This document shows positions 1 through 9,223 of a stretch of DNA of 64,000 nt, one piece after another. Every line of letters starts with the position of its first letter. Positions within the stretch are counted from its first letter, which is position 1. The position numbers were made by a program, and so were the translations under genes. The stretch spans positions 312,288 to 376,287 of the forward strand of contig NZ_JAEHFJ010000003.1 of assembly GCF_016406085.1 (NCBI RefSeq), written 5' to 3'. The notes below the pieces were generated by a model that was given only the letters and a program-made list of their open reading frames with translations, did not search any database and was not told the DNA's origin. This DNA comes from Aureibaculum flavum. Its GTDB lineage: Bacteria; Bacteroidota; Bacteroidia; Flavobacteriales; Flavobacteriaceae.

Positions 1-553
1 CCGTATGTATATCGAAAACCCAACCATGAACTTTCAAATCTCTTTCTCTATATGCTTTTTGTACGGCTGCAGTTTTAATTAAATTAATACATTGTTCTTG
101 TACATTTAGTTCAACTAATTTATCATACTTTTTTTCTTCATCTTTTATGCCATCTAACTCAGCCTTATGAATACGATATACATCCCTAATATTTCTCAAC
201 CACGGGTTTAAAATACCTAAATCTGCTGATTGCATAGCCGCTTTTACACCACCACAAGCATAATGCCCACAAACAACAACATGATTTACTTTTAAATGAT
301 CAACTGCATAATTAACAACTGACATTACATTTAAATCAATGCTAATAACCATATTGGCGATGTTTCTGTGTACAAAAACATCGCCAGGTTCTAAGCCCAT
401 TAAATCTTCAGCTGCCACCCTACTATCTGAGCATCCTATATACAATAACTCTGGGTTTTGACCACTTCCTAATTTAGTAAAGTAGTCATTATCAACAGCT
501 AACTTATTATGAATCCACTGTTTATTATTATCAAAAATACTATCTAGATTCAT
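1..553 (-). CDS. can: beta-carbonic anhydrase, 3' end cut by window edge
   Basis: Catalyses reversible hydration of CO2 to bicarbonate in the cytoplasm. The frame runs from an ATG at 553 to position 1 without a stop, giving about 184 residues of a protein normally near 210-220. The zinc and catalytic residues of the beta class are visible: C41-x-D43-x-R45 (in GCSDSR), H97 and C100 (in GHYAC). Its ATG overlaps the SulP stop codon (ATGA, 550-553), so the two are probably translationally coupled and bicarbonate taken up by SulP could be interconverted immediately. It is a different subtype from the carbonic anhydrase at 2522-3151. The class is certain; the physiological direction of the reaction is inference. 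Confidence 0.95.
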   Translation of the reverse strand, partial: MNLDSIFDNNKQWIHNKLAVDNDYFTKLGSGQNPELLYIGCSDSRVAAEDLMGLEPGDVFVHRNIANMVISIDLNVMSVVNYAVDHLKVNHVVVCGHYACGGVKAAMQSADLGILNPWLRNIRDVYRIHKAELDGIKDEEKKYDKLVELNVQEQCINLIKTAAVQKAYRERDLKVHGWVFDIHT

Positions 554-2430
554 TTATTATTTTTAGTGCCATTATCTTTAACATTCGCTTTTATCCAAAC
601 TAAACATTCTTTAAAAGTAGCAAAAATATTCTCTTTTGGAATTAGATCAGGAATAATATCAATACGTTCCATTAAATAATAAGGCTGCTCTAAAACATCA
701 ACCAGTAAAACATCTTTTCCTTGTTGTTTTAAATCTACAAAAACATCCTCTAAAGCATACAATCCTGATTGATCTAAGTATTGCATCCTATCCATTCTGA
801 AAACAACGGCAGTTGCTGTTTCTGGTATTTGTTTTGATAAACTCTGAAATTCGCTTGTAGAACCAAAAAACAATGGACCTTTAACATGTTTTATAAACAC
901 CTCTTCTTTTAATTTCTCTGGCATTTCCATTTCATCATCCCAATATTTCTCTTTTGACAATGACTTCACATCTGAACGTTTCGCTGTTAGATCACCAATT
1001 TTTTTCATAAACATTAACGAAGCAATTACAAGTCCAATACCTACGGCATAAACCAAATTCCAAAACGTAGAAAGCAACAAAACAACAATCATAATTATTA
1101 CTTCAGAACTCACTTTTATTCCGGCAATTTTTGCATCTCTTGGTAAACTAGGAATTGCTCTTAGGCCTTTATAATCCATTACTCCAATACCTACGGTTAT
1201 TAAAATACCTGCCAATACTGCTGCTGGTATCTGTGATGCTACAGGACTCAAAACCAATAGAATTACAAGTAACATAACACCAGCAATCATTCCTGAAAGC
1301 TTTGTTTTACCACCAGCATTAATATTTACAACCGTTCTAATCGTTGCTCCTGCTCCTGGTAAACCTCCAAAAAGTGCTCCAATAGAATTTCCAATTCCTT
1401 GACCCACTAATTCTTTATTTGGTTTGTGCTTTGTTTTTGTCATATTATCTGCTACAACACTCGTTAACAAGGAATCAATAGCTCCTAATAAAGCTAGGGT
1501 AAGAGCCGTAAAAATATAAGGCGTTAGGCTGCTTAAACTAAACTCCGTAAAAATTTCTAATTTAGGAATGGGTAACCCTGTTGGTATTTGTTCAATAGGT
1601 CTATAAGGCAAATCAAAACCAACAGCAACTCCTGACACAACAACAAGTGCCACTAATGCACTTGGAATTTTCGTTGTAATTCTCTTAAAACCGTAAATAA
1701 TGATAATAGTAGCTAACGCCAATATTAGTTCTAAAAAATTAATATTTTGCAAGGCTCTACCTATAACTTTAAAAGTACCCAAAACACCAGAAGCCTCTTT
1801 ACCTGCTAAGGTTTTAGATTCTTTATTGATATCTTCCTCGGTTATTAATTCGGCTCTTCTAGTTGTTTCTGTAAAATTTTCTAAAACTAAAAGACCTTCA
1901 CCTGCTTCCTCTTTTAGTATATTCTCTAAAATAATCTCTTCAGCCTGCGGTTTAAATTGATTTACATATGCTACATCTTCCTTTGGGTAATAACCAACGG
2001 CTGGTAGTATTTGGGTAACTAAAATAATGACCCCAATGGCCGTCATAAAACCAGATACAACCGGATAAGGAATATATTTAATATACTTACCCATTCCGAG
2101 TACACCAAGACCTATTTGCATTAATCCGGCTAATAAGAAAACTGCTAAAATTACTGGTAAGGCTTTATTGACATCCCCATCATAAGCAGCTACTAAACCT
2201 GCTATTATCACCATACTTACCGCCGTCATTGGTGCCGTTGGTCCAGATATTTGTGTGCTGGTACCTCCAAAAAGTGCTGCAAAAAAACTGATAAAGATAG
2301 CTCCATATAATCCTGCACTTGGTCCTAATCCAGAAGATACCCCAAAAGCTAAAGCTAATGGTAAAGCTACAATCCCTGCAGTAATTCCTCCAAATGCATC
2401 TCCTCTAAAATTTGAAAATAATTTTTTCAT
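550..2430 (-). CDS. SulP-family anion (probable bicarbonate) transporter with STAS domain
   Basis: Inner-membrane transporter of 626 residues. The N-terminal half has the typical SulP start (DAFGGITAGIVALPLALAFG) and about 10-12 hydrophobic helices. The C-terminal part from about residue 505 is a cytoplasmic STAS domain. SulP proteins carry sulfate, bicarbonate or other anions. Two carbonic anhydrase genes flank this one on the same strand, one overlapping it by 4 bp, which favours bicarbonate. Odd feature: a hydrophilic, acidic insertion at about residues 150-225, between two hydrophobic segments, much longer than the loop I expect there. Substrate is inferred from context only. Confidence 0.93.
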   Translation of the reverse strand: MKKLFSNFRGDAFGGITAGIVALPLALAFGVSSGLGPSAGLYGAIFISFFAALFGGTSTQISGPTAPMTAVSMVIIAGLVAAYDGDVNKALPVILAVFLLAGLMQIGLGVLGMGKYIKYIPYPVVSGFMTAIGVIILVTQILPAVGYYPKEDVAYVNQFKPQAEEIILENILKEEAGEGLLVLENFTETTRRAELITEEDINKESKTLAGKEASGVLGTFKVIGRALQNINFLELILALATIIIIYGFKRITTKIPSALVALVVVSGVAVGFDLPYRPIEQIPTGLPIPKLEIFTEFSLSSLTPYIFTALTLALLGAIDSLLTSVVADNMTKTKHKPNKELVGQGIGNSIGALFGGLPGAGATIRTVVNINAGGKTKLSGMIAGVMLLVILLVLSPVASQIPAAVLAGILITVGIGVMDYKGLRAIPSLPRDAKIAGIKVSSEVIIMIVVLLLSTFWNLVYAVGIGLVIASLMFMKKIGDLTAKRSDVKSLSKEKYWDDEMEMPEKLKEEVFIKHVKGPLFFGSTSEFQSLSKQIPETATAVVFRMDRMQYLDQSGLYALEDVFVDLKQQGKDVLLVDVLEQPYYLMERIDIIPDLIPKENIFATFKECLVWIKANVKDNGTKNNK

Positions 2431-2521
2431 ATAATACTATTTTATCGTTTTGATTAATTGTTATGCCATTTTTAGAGCATAATTTATATTTTATTACAGT
2501 AGTCTTGTATAATCAGAAAGA

Positions 2522-3151
2522 TTATTCATCAAACTTTACTTCACCCGAATTTACATCATACATGGCTCCAATAATTCTAATTTCACCATTTTTTTCCATT
2601 TCAGTAAGTATTGGGCTTTCAGCATGGATTCTATCAATCATTAATTGCACATTCACATGTGATACTTCGTCTACAAATTCTAAATTTTTCGAGTTTCTTA
2701 ACTTTTCATCTTTAGGCTCTGAAACAGCATGAACTGCCGGTGTTATTTTTTGAACTAACTTAGTTAAATTGCCCATTTCTGCATGATCACATGCACCTTT
2801 TACCGCACCACAACTTGTATGTCCTAAAACTACAATTAGCTCCGTTCCAGCTAACTTACAGGCAAATTCCATACTACCCAAAATATCCTCATTAACAATA
2901 TTACCTGCTATACGTACACTAAAAATATCGCCAAGTCCTTGATCAAATACCAATTCAGCTGACACTCTTGAATCTATGCAACTTAAAATAGTAGCGAATG
3001 GAAATTGTCCGTCACTTGTATCGTTTACTTGCTCTAGAAGATTTCGGTTAGCTTTTAGATTGTTTTGAAACCTTTGGTTTCCTTCTTTTAAATATTCCAA
3101 TGATTTTTGAGGAGTCATTGTAGCCTGAGTTTCTTTTGTATGTGCTTTCAT
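2522..3151 (-). CDS. beta-carbonic anhydrase
   Basis: Complete 209-residue cytoplasmic zinc enzyme interconverting CO2 and bicarbonate. Active-site residues are C58-x-D60-x-R62 (SCIDSR) and H111-x2-C114 (GHTSC). It belongs to the clade with an N-terminal NQRF segment and differs clearly from the truncated carbonic anhydrase at 1-553. The SulP gene follows 91 bp downstream on the same strand, so the order is anhydrase, transporter, anhydrase. An alternative start at M12 (3118) is possible, but the upstream ATG leaves a normal family N-terminus. An inverted repeat lies about 46 bp upstream. Confidence 0.95.
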   Translation of the reverse strand: MKAHTKETQATMTPQKSLEYLKEGNQRFQNNLKANRNLLEQVNDTSDGQFPFATILSCIDSRVSAELVFDQGLGDIFSVRIAGNIVNEDILGSMEFACKLAGTELIVVLGHTSCGAVKGACDHAEMGNLTKLVQKITPAVHAVSEPKDEKLRNSKNLEFVDEVSHVNVQLMIDRIHAESPILTEMEKNGEIRIIGAMYDVNSGEVKFDE

Positions 3152-3196
3152 TCTTAATTTTTTTATGTTTAATATATTATTATAATAGCTTTAACC

Positions 3197-3219
3197 TAAA
3201 CCAATAATAGTATGGTTTA
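3197..3219. promoter_or_regulatory. inverted repeat upstream of carbonic anhydrase/SulP operon
   Basis: TAAACCA (3197-3203) and TGGTTTA (3213-3219) are perfect 7-bp arms around a 9-bp spacer, 46 bp upstream of the anhydrase ATG at 3151. The size suits a dimeric repressor or activator site. The role is inference; no cognate regulator is in the window. Confidence 0.3.
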
Positions 3220-3237
3220 TATGTTAAAAAGTAAAAG

Positions 3238-3260
3238 ATAAATCTTCAATAAAGATTTAT
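3238..3260 (-). terminator. weak hairpin downstream of the 97-residue gene
   Basis: ATAAATCTT and AAGATTTAT form a perfect 9-bp stem with a 5-nt loop just after the stop of the small gene at 3271. On the minus strand it is followed by a T-rich but broken tract, so termination would be weak; it may be a regulatory hairpin instead. Confidence 0.35.
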
Positions 3261-3270
3261 ACCTATAAAA

Positions 3271-3564
3271 TTAAGAAAATTCAGGCGGTGGTAAGAGAAG
3301 TTTTGGAAAATAATTTGAAGATAACTCCCCATAACGTTGGTTACTTAATAGGGCAAATTCTGAAATAAAATCTTCATTATTTTCATTTTGGAATATTTTA
3401 ATTTTAATGTCCTTCTCCAATTCGTTTTCCTTTTTTTCTTCTTCATTTAAACTAAACACCGAAGAAATATCATTAGAACTATCTAATAAAGAAATAATAG
3501 TAGGTGTTAAAATAAAATTAACAAATACTACTAATAAAATAATAGAAAGACTTTTTTTCAACAT
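3271..3564 (-). CDS. small membrane-anchored or exported protein of unknown function
   Basis: A 97-residue protein. It opens with a basic tip and a hydrophobic stretch (about residues 5-25), either an uncleaved anchor or a signal sequence. An acidic and lysine-rich middle (about 40-60) follows, and it ends in KLLLPPPEFS. I recognise no family, but short proteins with this anchor plus a proline-rich LLPPPE-type tail occur in flavobacteria, as far as I recall. The gene stands alone, divergent from kbl. The composition and end support a real gene; function is unknown. Confidence 0.65.
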   Translation of the reverse strand: MLKKSLSIILLVVFVNFILTPTIISLLDSSNDISSVFSLNEEEKKENELEKDIKIKIFQNENNEDFISEFALLSNQRYGELSSNYFPKLLLPPPEFS

Positions 3565-3660
3565 TAATATTCCAGATTTATGGAAGGCAAATATAATATT
3601 TTTAAATTAACGAGTCACCTGTTTTTAGACCTTTTTCCAAAAGGATACTTAGAAATCTAT

Positions 3661-3668
3661 TACATTTG
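3661..3668 (+). promoter_or_regulatory. predicted -7 promoter box for kbl
   Basis: TACATTTG matches the Bacteroidota sigma-A -7 consensus TAnnTTTG, 23 bp before the kbl ATG. No convincing -33 TTG partner is seen. Confidence 0.5.
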
Positions 3669-3691
3669 TATTTTTACAAAAACACTCAATT

Positions 3692-4888
3692 ATGTACAGC
3701 AATATCAAACAATACTTACAAAACGAATTACAAGATATTAAAGAAGCAGGTTTATATAAATCTGAACGGATTATTACTTCCGCTCAAGATGCCGTTATAA
3801 AAATATCTACTGGTCAAGAAGTGATTAATTTTTGTGCAAATAATTACTTAGGACTTTCTAACCATCCTGAAGTTATTCAAGCAGCAAAAGACACTATGGA
3901 CACACATGGTTACGGTATGTCTTCCGTTCGTTTTATCTGTGGCACACAAGACATTCATAAAGAATTAGAAAAACGCATAGCTAGTTTTTATGGTTTTGAA
4001 GACACTATTTTATATGCCGCTGCTTTTGATGCCAATGGCGGAATTTTTGAACCCCTTTTAGGAAAAGAAGATGCTATTATTTCTGATTCTTTAAATCATG
4101 CTTCAATTATTGATGGTGTTCGTCTGTGTAAAGCAGCACGTTATCGGTATGAAAATAACAATATGGAGGAATTGGAAGCTCGATTAAAAGAAGCCAATGA
4201 AGCGGGAGCTCGATTTAAACTAATTGTTACAGACGGCGTATTTTCAATGGATGGAATTGTTGCTAGCTTAGATAAAATATGTGATTTAGCTGAAAAGTAT
4301 GATGCCTTAGTTATGGTAGATGAATGTCACGCCACAGGATTTATTGGCAAAACAGGAAAAGGCACATTAGAATTAAAAAATGTACTAAATCGTGTTGATA
4401 TTGTTACAGGAACATTAGGAAAAGCATTGGGCGGAGCCATGGGTGGATATACGACCGCTAAAAAGGAAATTATTGAACTATTAAGACAACGTTCTAGACC
4501 TTATTTATTTTCAAATTCGTTAGCTCCAGCTATTGTTGGAGCCTCTTTAAAAGTATTTGACTTGCTAGAAAATGACACTTCCTTACGAGATAAATTAGAA
4601 TGGAATACCAATTATTTCCGTAACGGGATGGAAAAAGCAGGGTTTGACCTTGTAGGTGCAGATGCTGCAATTGTGCCTGTAATGTTATACGATGCAAAAT
4701 TATCTCAAGATATGGCAAATGCTCTGTTAGATGAAGGTATATATGTTATTGGATTCTTCTTTCCTGTAGTACCAAAAGAAAAGGCGAGAATCAGAGTACA
4801 GTTATCGGCAGCACATAGTCAAGAACATTTAGATAAGGCAATCGCTGCTTTTACTAAAGTAGGAAAACAACTTAATGTCATTCAATAA
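3692..4888 (+). CDS. kbl: glycine C-acetyltransferase (2-amino-3-ketobutyrate CoA ligase)
   Basis: PLP-dependent cytoplasmic enzyme of the alpha-oxoamine synthase family. It cleaves 2-amino-3-ketobutyrate with CoA to glycine and acetyl-CoA, the second step of threonine breakdown. The 398-residue length is standard. The PLP-binding lysine is K244 in [10 protein letters not shown], and the DECHATGF motif (D210) is present. The [10 protein letters not shown] start of the fold and the [14 protein letters not shown] motif match Kbl rather than KAPA or serine palmitoyl synthase. The partner threonine dehydrogenase is not in the window. The queD-like gene begins 9 bp downstream, suggesting one transcript. 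Confidence 0.95.
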   Translation: MYSNIKQYLQNELQDIKEAGLYKSERIITSAQDAVIKISTGQEVINFCANNYLGLSNHPEVIQAAKDTMDTHGYGMSSVRFICGTQDIHKELEKRIASFYGFEDTILYAAAFDANGGIFEPLLGKEDAIISDSLNHASIIDGVRLCKAARYRYENNNMEELEARLKEANEAGARFKLIVTDGVFSMDGIVASLDKICDLAEKYDALVMVDECHATGFIGKTGKGTLELKNVLNRVDIVTGTLGKALGGAMGGYTTAKKEIIELLRQRSRPYLFSNSLAPAIVGASLKVFDLLENDTSLRDKLEWNTNYFRNGMEKAGFDLVGADAAIVPVMLYDAKLSQDMANALLDEGIYVIGFFFPVVPKEKARIRVQLSAAHSQEHLDKAIAAFTKVGKQLNVIQ

Positions 4889-4897
4889 ATTTAACCT

Positions 4898-5350
4898 ATG
4901 AGCATCATACGAATTACTAAACATTTCGATTTTGAAACAGCACATGCACTATATGGTTACGATGGTAAGTGTAAAAATATTCACGGGCATAGTTATCAAT
5001 TGTATGTTACCATAATAGGTATCCCAATTAACGATGCCAATCATGTAAAAAACGGAATGGTACTCGATTTTGGAGATTTAAAAAATATTGTAAAATCTGA
5101 GGTTATAGATATTTTTGACCATGCCACAGTATTAAATGCGAATTCACCACACAAAGAATTAGCGGCTAAAATTGAAAGCCATTCGTCAAGAGTTATTTTG
5201 GTAGATTATCAGCCAACGAGTGAGAATATGCTTGTAGATTTTGCCAATAAAATCAGTAAAAATTTACCAAATTCAGTTACATTACATTCTTTAAAATTAT
5301 GCGAAACCAATAATTCATATGCAGAATGGTTTGCTTCAGATCAGTCTTAG
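4898..5350 (+). CDS. queD: 6-pyruvoyl-tetrahydropterin/6-carboxytetrahydropterin synthase family (QueD-like)
   Basis: A 150-residue cytoplasmic T-fold enzyme. In queuosine and 7-deazapurine synthesis QueD converts dihydroneopterin triphosphate to 6-carboxytetrahydropterin. The zinc ligands are visible as H16 (ETAH) and H29/H31 (NIHGH), with the catalytic cysteine C25 between them. A glutamate in the C-terminal LKLCETNNSY segment fits the substrate-binding site. No other queuosine genes are nearby, so a different pterin role is possible. It sits 9 bp after kbl and 59 bp before the lpxH-like gene, all on one strand. Confidence 0.9.
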   Translation: MSIIRITKHFDFETAHALYGYDGKCKNIHGHSYQLYVTIIGIPINDANHVKNGMVLDFGDLKNIVKSEVIDIFDHATVLNANSPHKELAAKIESHSSRVILVDYQPTSENMLVDFANKISKNLPNSVTLHSLKLCETNNSYAEWFASDQS

Positions 5351-5409
5351 AAAAATCGCAATGACCACTGTGGTAAAAATTTCCTTAATTTTGAATTTAA
5401 ATAGCCTTA

Positions 5410-6177
5410 ATGAACATCACCATTCCTAGCAACAAAAAAATATATTTCGCATCTGATCAACACTTGGGGTTACCCAATCATAAAGATAGCTTAGTACGCG
5501 AAAAAATTTTTATAAAATGGTTAGATACTGTCAAACAAGATGCAGAAGCCATTTTTTTATTAGGCGATCTCTTCGATTTTTGGTTTGAGTATAAAAAGGT
5601 TGTGCCTAAAGGGTTTGTACGTGTTTTAGGCAAACTGGCCGAAATTAGAGACAGTGGCATCCCCATTTACTTTTTTGTCGGTAATCACGATTTATGGATG
5701 GATGATTATTTTGAAAAAGAATTGGACATTCCAATTTATCATAAACCTAAAGAATATATCATCAACAATAAAACATTCTTAATTGGTCATGGCGACGGTT
5801 TAGGCCCAGGAGACAAAGGTTATAAAAGGATGAAAAAAGTATTTACCAATCCCGTTTCAAAATGGTTATACCGTTGGTTGCATCCTGATATTGGCATACG
5901 ATTAGGCGTGTATTTATCTACCAAAAACAAAATGATTTCTGGAGATGAAGACGCTAAATTTTTGGGCGAAGAAAATGAATGGTTGGCACAATATTGTAAA
6001 CGAAAATTAGAAACAAAACATTACGATTATTTTATCTTCGGACACCGTCATTTACCAATGGAAATTCAAGTCGGAGATAACAGCAGATACATCAATTTAG
6101 GCGATTGGATTAGCCATTTTACCTATGGTGTTTTTGATGGAAAAGAAGTTGAATTGAAAACCTATAGTCTTGAATAA
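5410..6177 (+). CDS. lpxH: UDP-2,3-diacylglucosamine diphosphatase family metallophosphoesterase
   Basis: Calcineurin-like phosphoesterase of 255 residues that in lipid A synthesis hydrolyses UDP-2,3-diacylglucosamine to lipid X and UMP at the inner membrane. All metal motifs are visible: SDQHLG (D16, H18), GDLFDFW (D53), GNHD (N92-D94), GHGDG (H127) and FGHRH near residue 217. Length and the LFDFW/EYK segment match the Bacteroidota LpxH-type subgroup; a closely related phosphatase is the alternative. The last codons overlap the start of the TPR lipoprotein gene. Confidence 0.88.
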   Translation: MNITIPSNKKIYFASDQHLGLPNHKDSLVREKIFIKWLDTVKQDAEAIFLLGDLFDFWFEYKKVVPKGFVRVLGKLAEIRDSGIPIYFFVGNHDLWMDDYFEKELDIPIYHKPKEYIINNKTFLIGHGDGLGPGDKGYKRMKKVFTNPVSKWLYRWLHPDIGIRLGVYLSTKNKMISGDEDAKFLGEENEWLAQYCKRKLETKHYDYFIFGHRHLPMEIQVGDNSRYINLGDWISHFTYGVFDGKEVELKTYSLE

Positions 6178-6877
6178 ATTAATATCTCCAGTAATCCTTC
6201 TACTGATACCTTTGGTGTCATGTGACTTTATATCGCATACCCATTATTTTAATGAGGCGACTGTTTTAGAAGAGAATGGTGATTTTAAGGAAGCAATTCT
6301 CTTTTTAGATAAAGCCATAAAAAGAAAACCTGATTTCAGACCAGCACTGTTAAACAGAGGAGTAGATAAATCAATGCTTGAAGATTACACGGGGGCAATT
6401 GAGGATTACAAAAAAATCCTGGTGTTTGATTCGGATAATTCTATAGCATTATTGAATATTGGAAATAGTTATAAGCGTTTAGGAAATATAAAAAAAGCTA
6501 TTGAGTATTATGATAAGGCTTTAATTACTGAAGGAGCAATAAAAAGTGGATCTAGTGTAATCGAATTGAGATTTCATAATGAAGAAGATAATGATGCCGA
6601 TTATTATGTAAATGATTATAAAGTTTATTATGAAAGAGCTCATGCTTACCTCTTAGATAATCAGTATGATATGGCAATTTTAGATTTTACTAAATGTATT
6701 GAATCCAATTATCTAATCGGTGAAAGCCAATTTTTTTTAGGCAATATCTTTTTTAAAAAAAAAGACACAATAAACGCCTATATGCACTTTAAAAAATCAG
6801 GAGAACTTGGTGTTAAGGACGCAACAGATAAATTGATAGAATTAAACGATTACAAAATTAAACAACCCAACGATTAA
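6170..6877 (+). CDS. TPR-repeat lipoprotein, TTG start
   Basis: A 235-residue lipoprotein. The start is a TTG at 6170 inside the last codons of the lpxH gene (8-bp overlap). It gives a proper lipoprotein signal MNKLISPVILLLIPLVSC with the lipidated cysteine at residue 18, so no downstream ATG would do as well. The mature part has tetratricopeptide repeats (about residues 28-60, 62-95, 98-120 and 150-225), so it is probably a periplasmic or outer-membrane protein-interaction scaffold. The partner is unknown. radA follows 11 bp later. Low-GC codon use is like its neighbours. Confidence 0.85.
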   Translation: MNKLISPVILLLIPLVSCDFISHTHYFNEATVLEENGDFKEAILFLDKAIKRKPDFRPALLNRGVDKSMLEDYTGAIEDYKKILVFDSDNSIALLNIGNSYKRLGNIKKAIEYYDKALITEGAIKSGSSVIELRFHNEEDNDADYYVNDYKVYYERAHAYLLDNQYDMAILDFTKCIESNYLIGESQFFLGNIFFKKKDTINAYMHFKKSGELGVKDATDKLIELNDYKIKQPND

Positions 6878-6888
6878 ACATTTTTTCA

Positions 6889-8244
6889 ATGGCTAAAACA
6901 AAAACAACTTTTTTCTGTCAAAACTGTGGTGCACAACATGCTCAATGGGCGGGTAAATGTAATGTATGTAATGAATGGAATACCATTGTTGAAGAAGTAA
7001 TTCAAAAAGAAGAAAAACGTGCTTGGAAACAATCTTCACCTTCTAAAAAAGTAGCTAAACCATTAAAAATTAATGATATTGCCATTAATGAAGAAGATAG
7101 AATTGACACCCAAAATAATGAGCTAAATAGAGTATTGGGTGGGGGCTTGGTAAAAGGTTCTATGACGCTATTAGGCGGTGAACCTGGTATTGGTAAATCG
7201 ACCTTGATTTTGCAAGTAGCCTTAACCATAGATAAAAAAGTACTATATGTATCGGGTGAGGAAAGTCAATCGCAAATTAAAATGCGAGCAGAAAGGCTAA
7301 AAAACACCAATACAGAATGTTTGATTCTTACTGAAACTAAAACCCAAAACATATTTAAAAGTATAGAAGAAACTCAGCCAGATGTGGTTGTAATTGACTC
7401 AATTCAAACTTTACAAACTGATACTATTGAAGCGTCACCTGGTAGTATTTCTCAAATACGAGAAACCACTGCAGAACTTATAAAATTTGCTAAAGAAACG
7501 GCAACACCTGTTATTTTAATTGGTCATATTACTAAAGAAGGAACTATTGCAGGACCAAAAATTTTAGAACACATGGTAGATGTGGTTTTACAGTTTGAAG
7601 GCGATAGAAACCATACCTATCGTATTTTACGAGCACAAAAAAACCGTTTCGGTTCCACTGCAGAGCTTGGTATTTACGAAATGCAAGGTTCAGGATTAAG
7701 AGAAGTTGAAAACCCATCTGAAATACTGATTTCAGAAAAGGACGAATCATTAAGCGGTACAGCTATTGGAGCAACATTAGAAGGCATGCGACCCTTAATG
7801 ATAGAAGTTCAAGCATTAGTGAGCACAGCAGTTTACGGTACACCTCAACGATCTACAACAGGTTATAATACCAAAAGGCTCAATATGATTTTAGCCGTAT
7901 TAGAAAAACGAGCGGGATTCCGTTTGGGTGCAAAAGATGTTTTTTTAAATATTGCAGGGGGAATTTCAGTAGACGACCCCGCCATTGATTTAGCAGTTGT
8001 AGCTTCTATACTTTCTTCAAATGAAGATGAAGCCATTCCTCAAGATTATTGCTTTGCAGCTGAAGTTGGTTTGGCAGGTGAAATTAGACCCGTTAATCGT
8101 GTTGAACAACGCATTTTAGAAGCTGAAAAATTAGGATTCCAAAAGATTATGGTTTCAAAGTACAACAAAATTCCATCTAAAAAGTATAACATTAAAATAG
8201 TACTCGTTTCTAAAATTGAAGATGTATATCAGCAGTTATTTTAG
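6889..8244 (+). CDS. radA: DNA repair protein RadA
   Basis: Branch-migration ATPase in recombinational repair, 451 residues, cytoplasmic. Domains in order: a C4 zinc finger (C10, C13, C24, C27); a RecA-like ATPase with Walker A GEPGIGKST at 97-105 and Walker B near VVVIDS at 166-171; the RadA signature KNRFG at 251-255; and a Lon-protease-like C-terminal domain from about residue 285. Nothing is missing compared with the family. It ends the plus-strand run that begins at kbl and converges with the methyltransferase gene. Confidence 0.97.
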   Translation: MAKTKTTFFCQNCGAQHAQWAGKCNVCNEWNTIVEEVIQKEEKRAWKQSSPSKKVAKPLKINDIAINEEDRIDTQNNELNRVLGGGLVKGSMTLLGGEPGIGKSTLILQVALTIDKKVLYVSGEESQSQIKMRAERLKNTNTECLILTETKTQNIFKSIEETQPDVVVIDSIQTLQTDTIEASPGSISQIRETTAELIKFAKETATPVILIGHITKEGTIAGPKILEHMVDVVLQFEGDRNHTYRILRAQKNRFGSTAELGIYEMQGSGLREVENPSEILISEKDESLSGTAIGATLEGMRPLMIEVQALVSTAVYGTPQRSTTGYNTKRLNMILAVLEKRAGFRLGAKDVFLNIAGGISVDDPAIDLAVVASILSSNEDEAIPQDYCFAAEVGLAGEIRPVNRVEQRILEAEKLGFQKIMVSKYNKIPSKKYNIKIVLVSKIEDVYQQLF

Positions 8245-8387
8245 ACTTAATTTTAACGAATTATCAATAATTTTTAGAAATTTTACGTTAAGAAAAAATA
8301 CTACTTAGTATTTAACACAACTCTAAAAAGTATTAAATTACTGATTGTCAAGCACTCTATAGTTTTACCTACCTTTATAAGTAATTC

Positions 8388-8418
8388 TAAAAACAAACCA
8401 ATTGGTGTATATTGGTTT
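8388..8418 (-). terminator. rho-independent terminator for the methyltransferase gene
   Basis: AAACCAAT (8395-8402) pairs with ATTGGTTT (8411-8418), an 8-bp stem. Read on the minus strand it is followed by a T-rich tract (GTTTTTAG), just after the methyltransferase stop. Confidence 0.55.
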
Positions 8419-8438
8419 TATGTCAAATAAATGCATAA

Positions 8439-9179
8439 CTACTTAACTTTCTTTAGCTGCACAACAAGATTTGGTGAATCTGTAGCTACAAATTTATCCT
8501 TTTTTAAATTTCCATAGAAGTTACTAGTGAATCCGATTTCAGTTGCCGTTTTTTCAAAATCAATTTTTGAATGAGGGTATAACGTTGTTATTATCTGGCT
8601 AACTTGGTTCTTTTTTTTGTCATTTTTTTCTATGATAAAGTCAATATTATCTGTATTGATGTTGTACTTTCTAAGAATAGAAACCGCATCATTTTCATAT
8701 ACATTCAGTATATGGATTCCACTTTTGGGCAGCTTCGCATAATTTACAATTTGGAAAAGTACCTCACCTCCAAAATTTAAAATACCATATAGTTTTGACA
8801 CTAGACCACTAACCTCTTGCATATTGATATTGGCTATGGTGTTACCTAGAGAAACAATAAAATCATATCTCTTGTCTTTTAACGAAAAATCAGTTAATCC
8901 TGATTCTATAAAATTAATTTTAGCATCAAATTTTTCAGCATTTTTTCTGGCTTGCTGCAACATTCCTTTAGAGTGATCAATGGCATCAACTTGCAGTCCT
9001 AATTTAGACAATGCAATTGAATCTGCACCCGTACCGCAACCTAAGTCAAGAGCCATCTTATAATTTGTCAGCAGAAAGTTTTTAAAAAAAGAGGTTTTAT
9101 TCTTAAGTGCATTTTCAAAATTGATCATTACATCATAATCATCTGAAAGCTCATCAAAAAATTGGCTATTTGAGGTCAT
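8439..9179 (-). CDS. class I SAM-dependent methyltransferase
   Basis: A 246-residue cytoplasmic methyltransferase. The SAM-binding motif I is ALDLGCGTG (43-51), followed by the acidic residue of motif II at D68 (VDAIDHS). The FIVSLGNTIANI segment is motif IV-like. It resembles the Methyltransf_25/11 group acting on small molecules, but I cannot name the substrate. It stands alone between convergent radA and the next minus-strand gene, 44 bp away. The fold assignment is secure; the role is unknown. Confidence 0.85.
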   Translation of the reverse strand: MTSNSQFFDELSDDYDVMINFENALKNKTSFFKNFLLTNYKMALDLGCGTGADSIALSKLGLQVDAIDHSKGMLQQARKNAEKFDAKINFIESGLTDFSLKDKRYDFIVSLGNTIANINMQEVSGLVSKLYGILNFGGEVLFQIVNYAKLPKSGIHILNVYENDAVSILRKYNINTDNIDFIIEKNDKKKNQVSQIITTLYPHSKIDFEKTATEIGFTSNFYGNLKKDKFVATDSPNLVVQLKKVK

Positions 9180-9223
9180 TTATTTTTGTTTTTAAGCACC
9201 CATTACCATAAACTATTGTAAGT

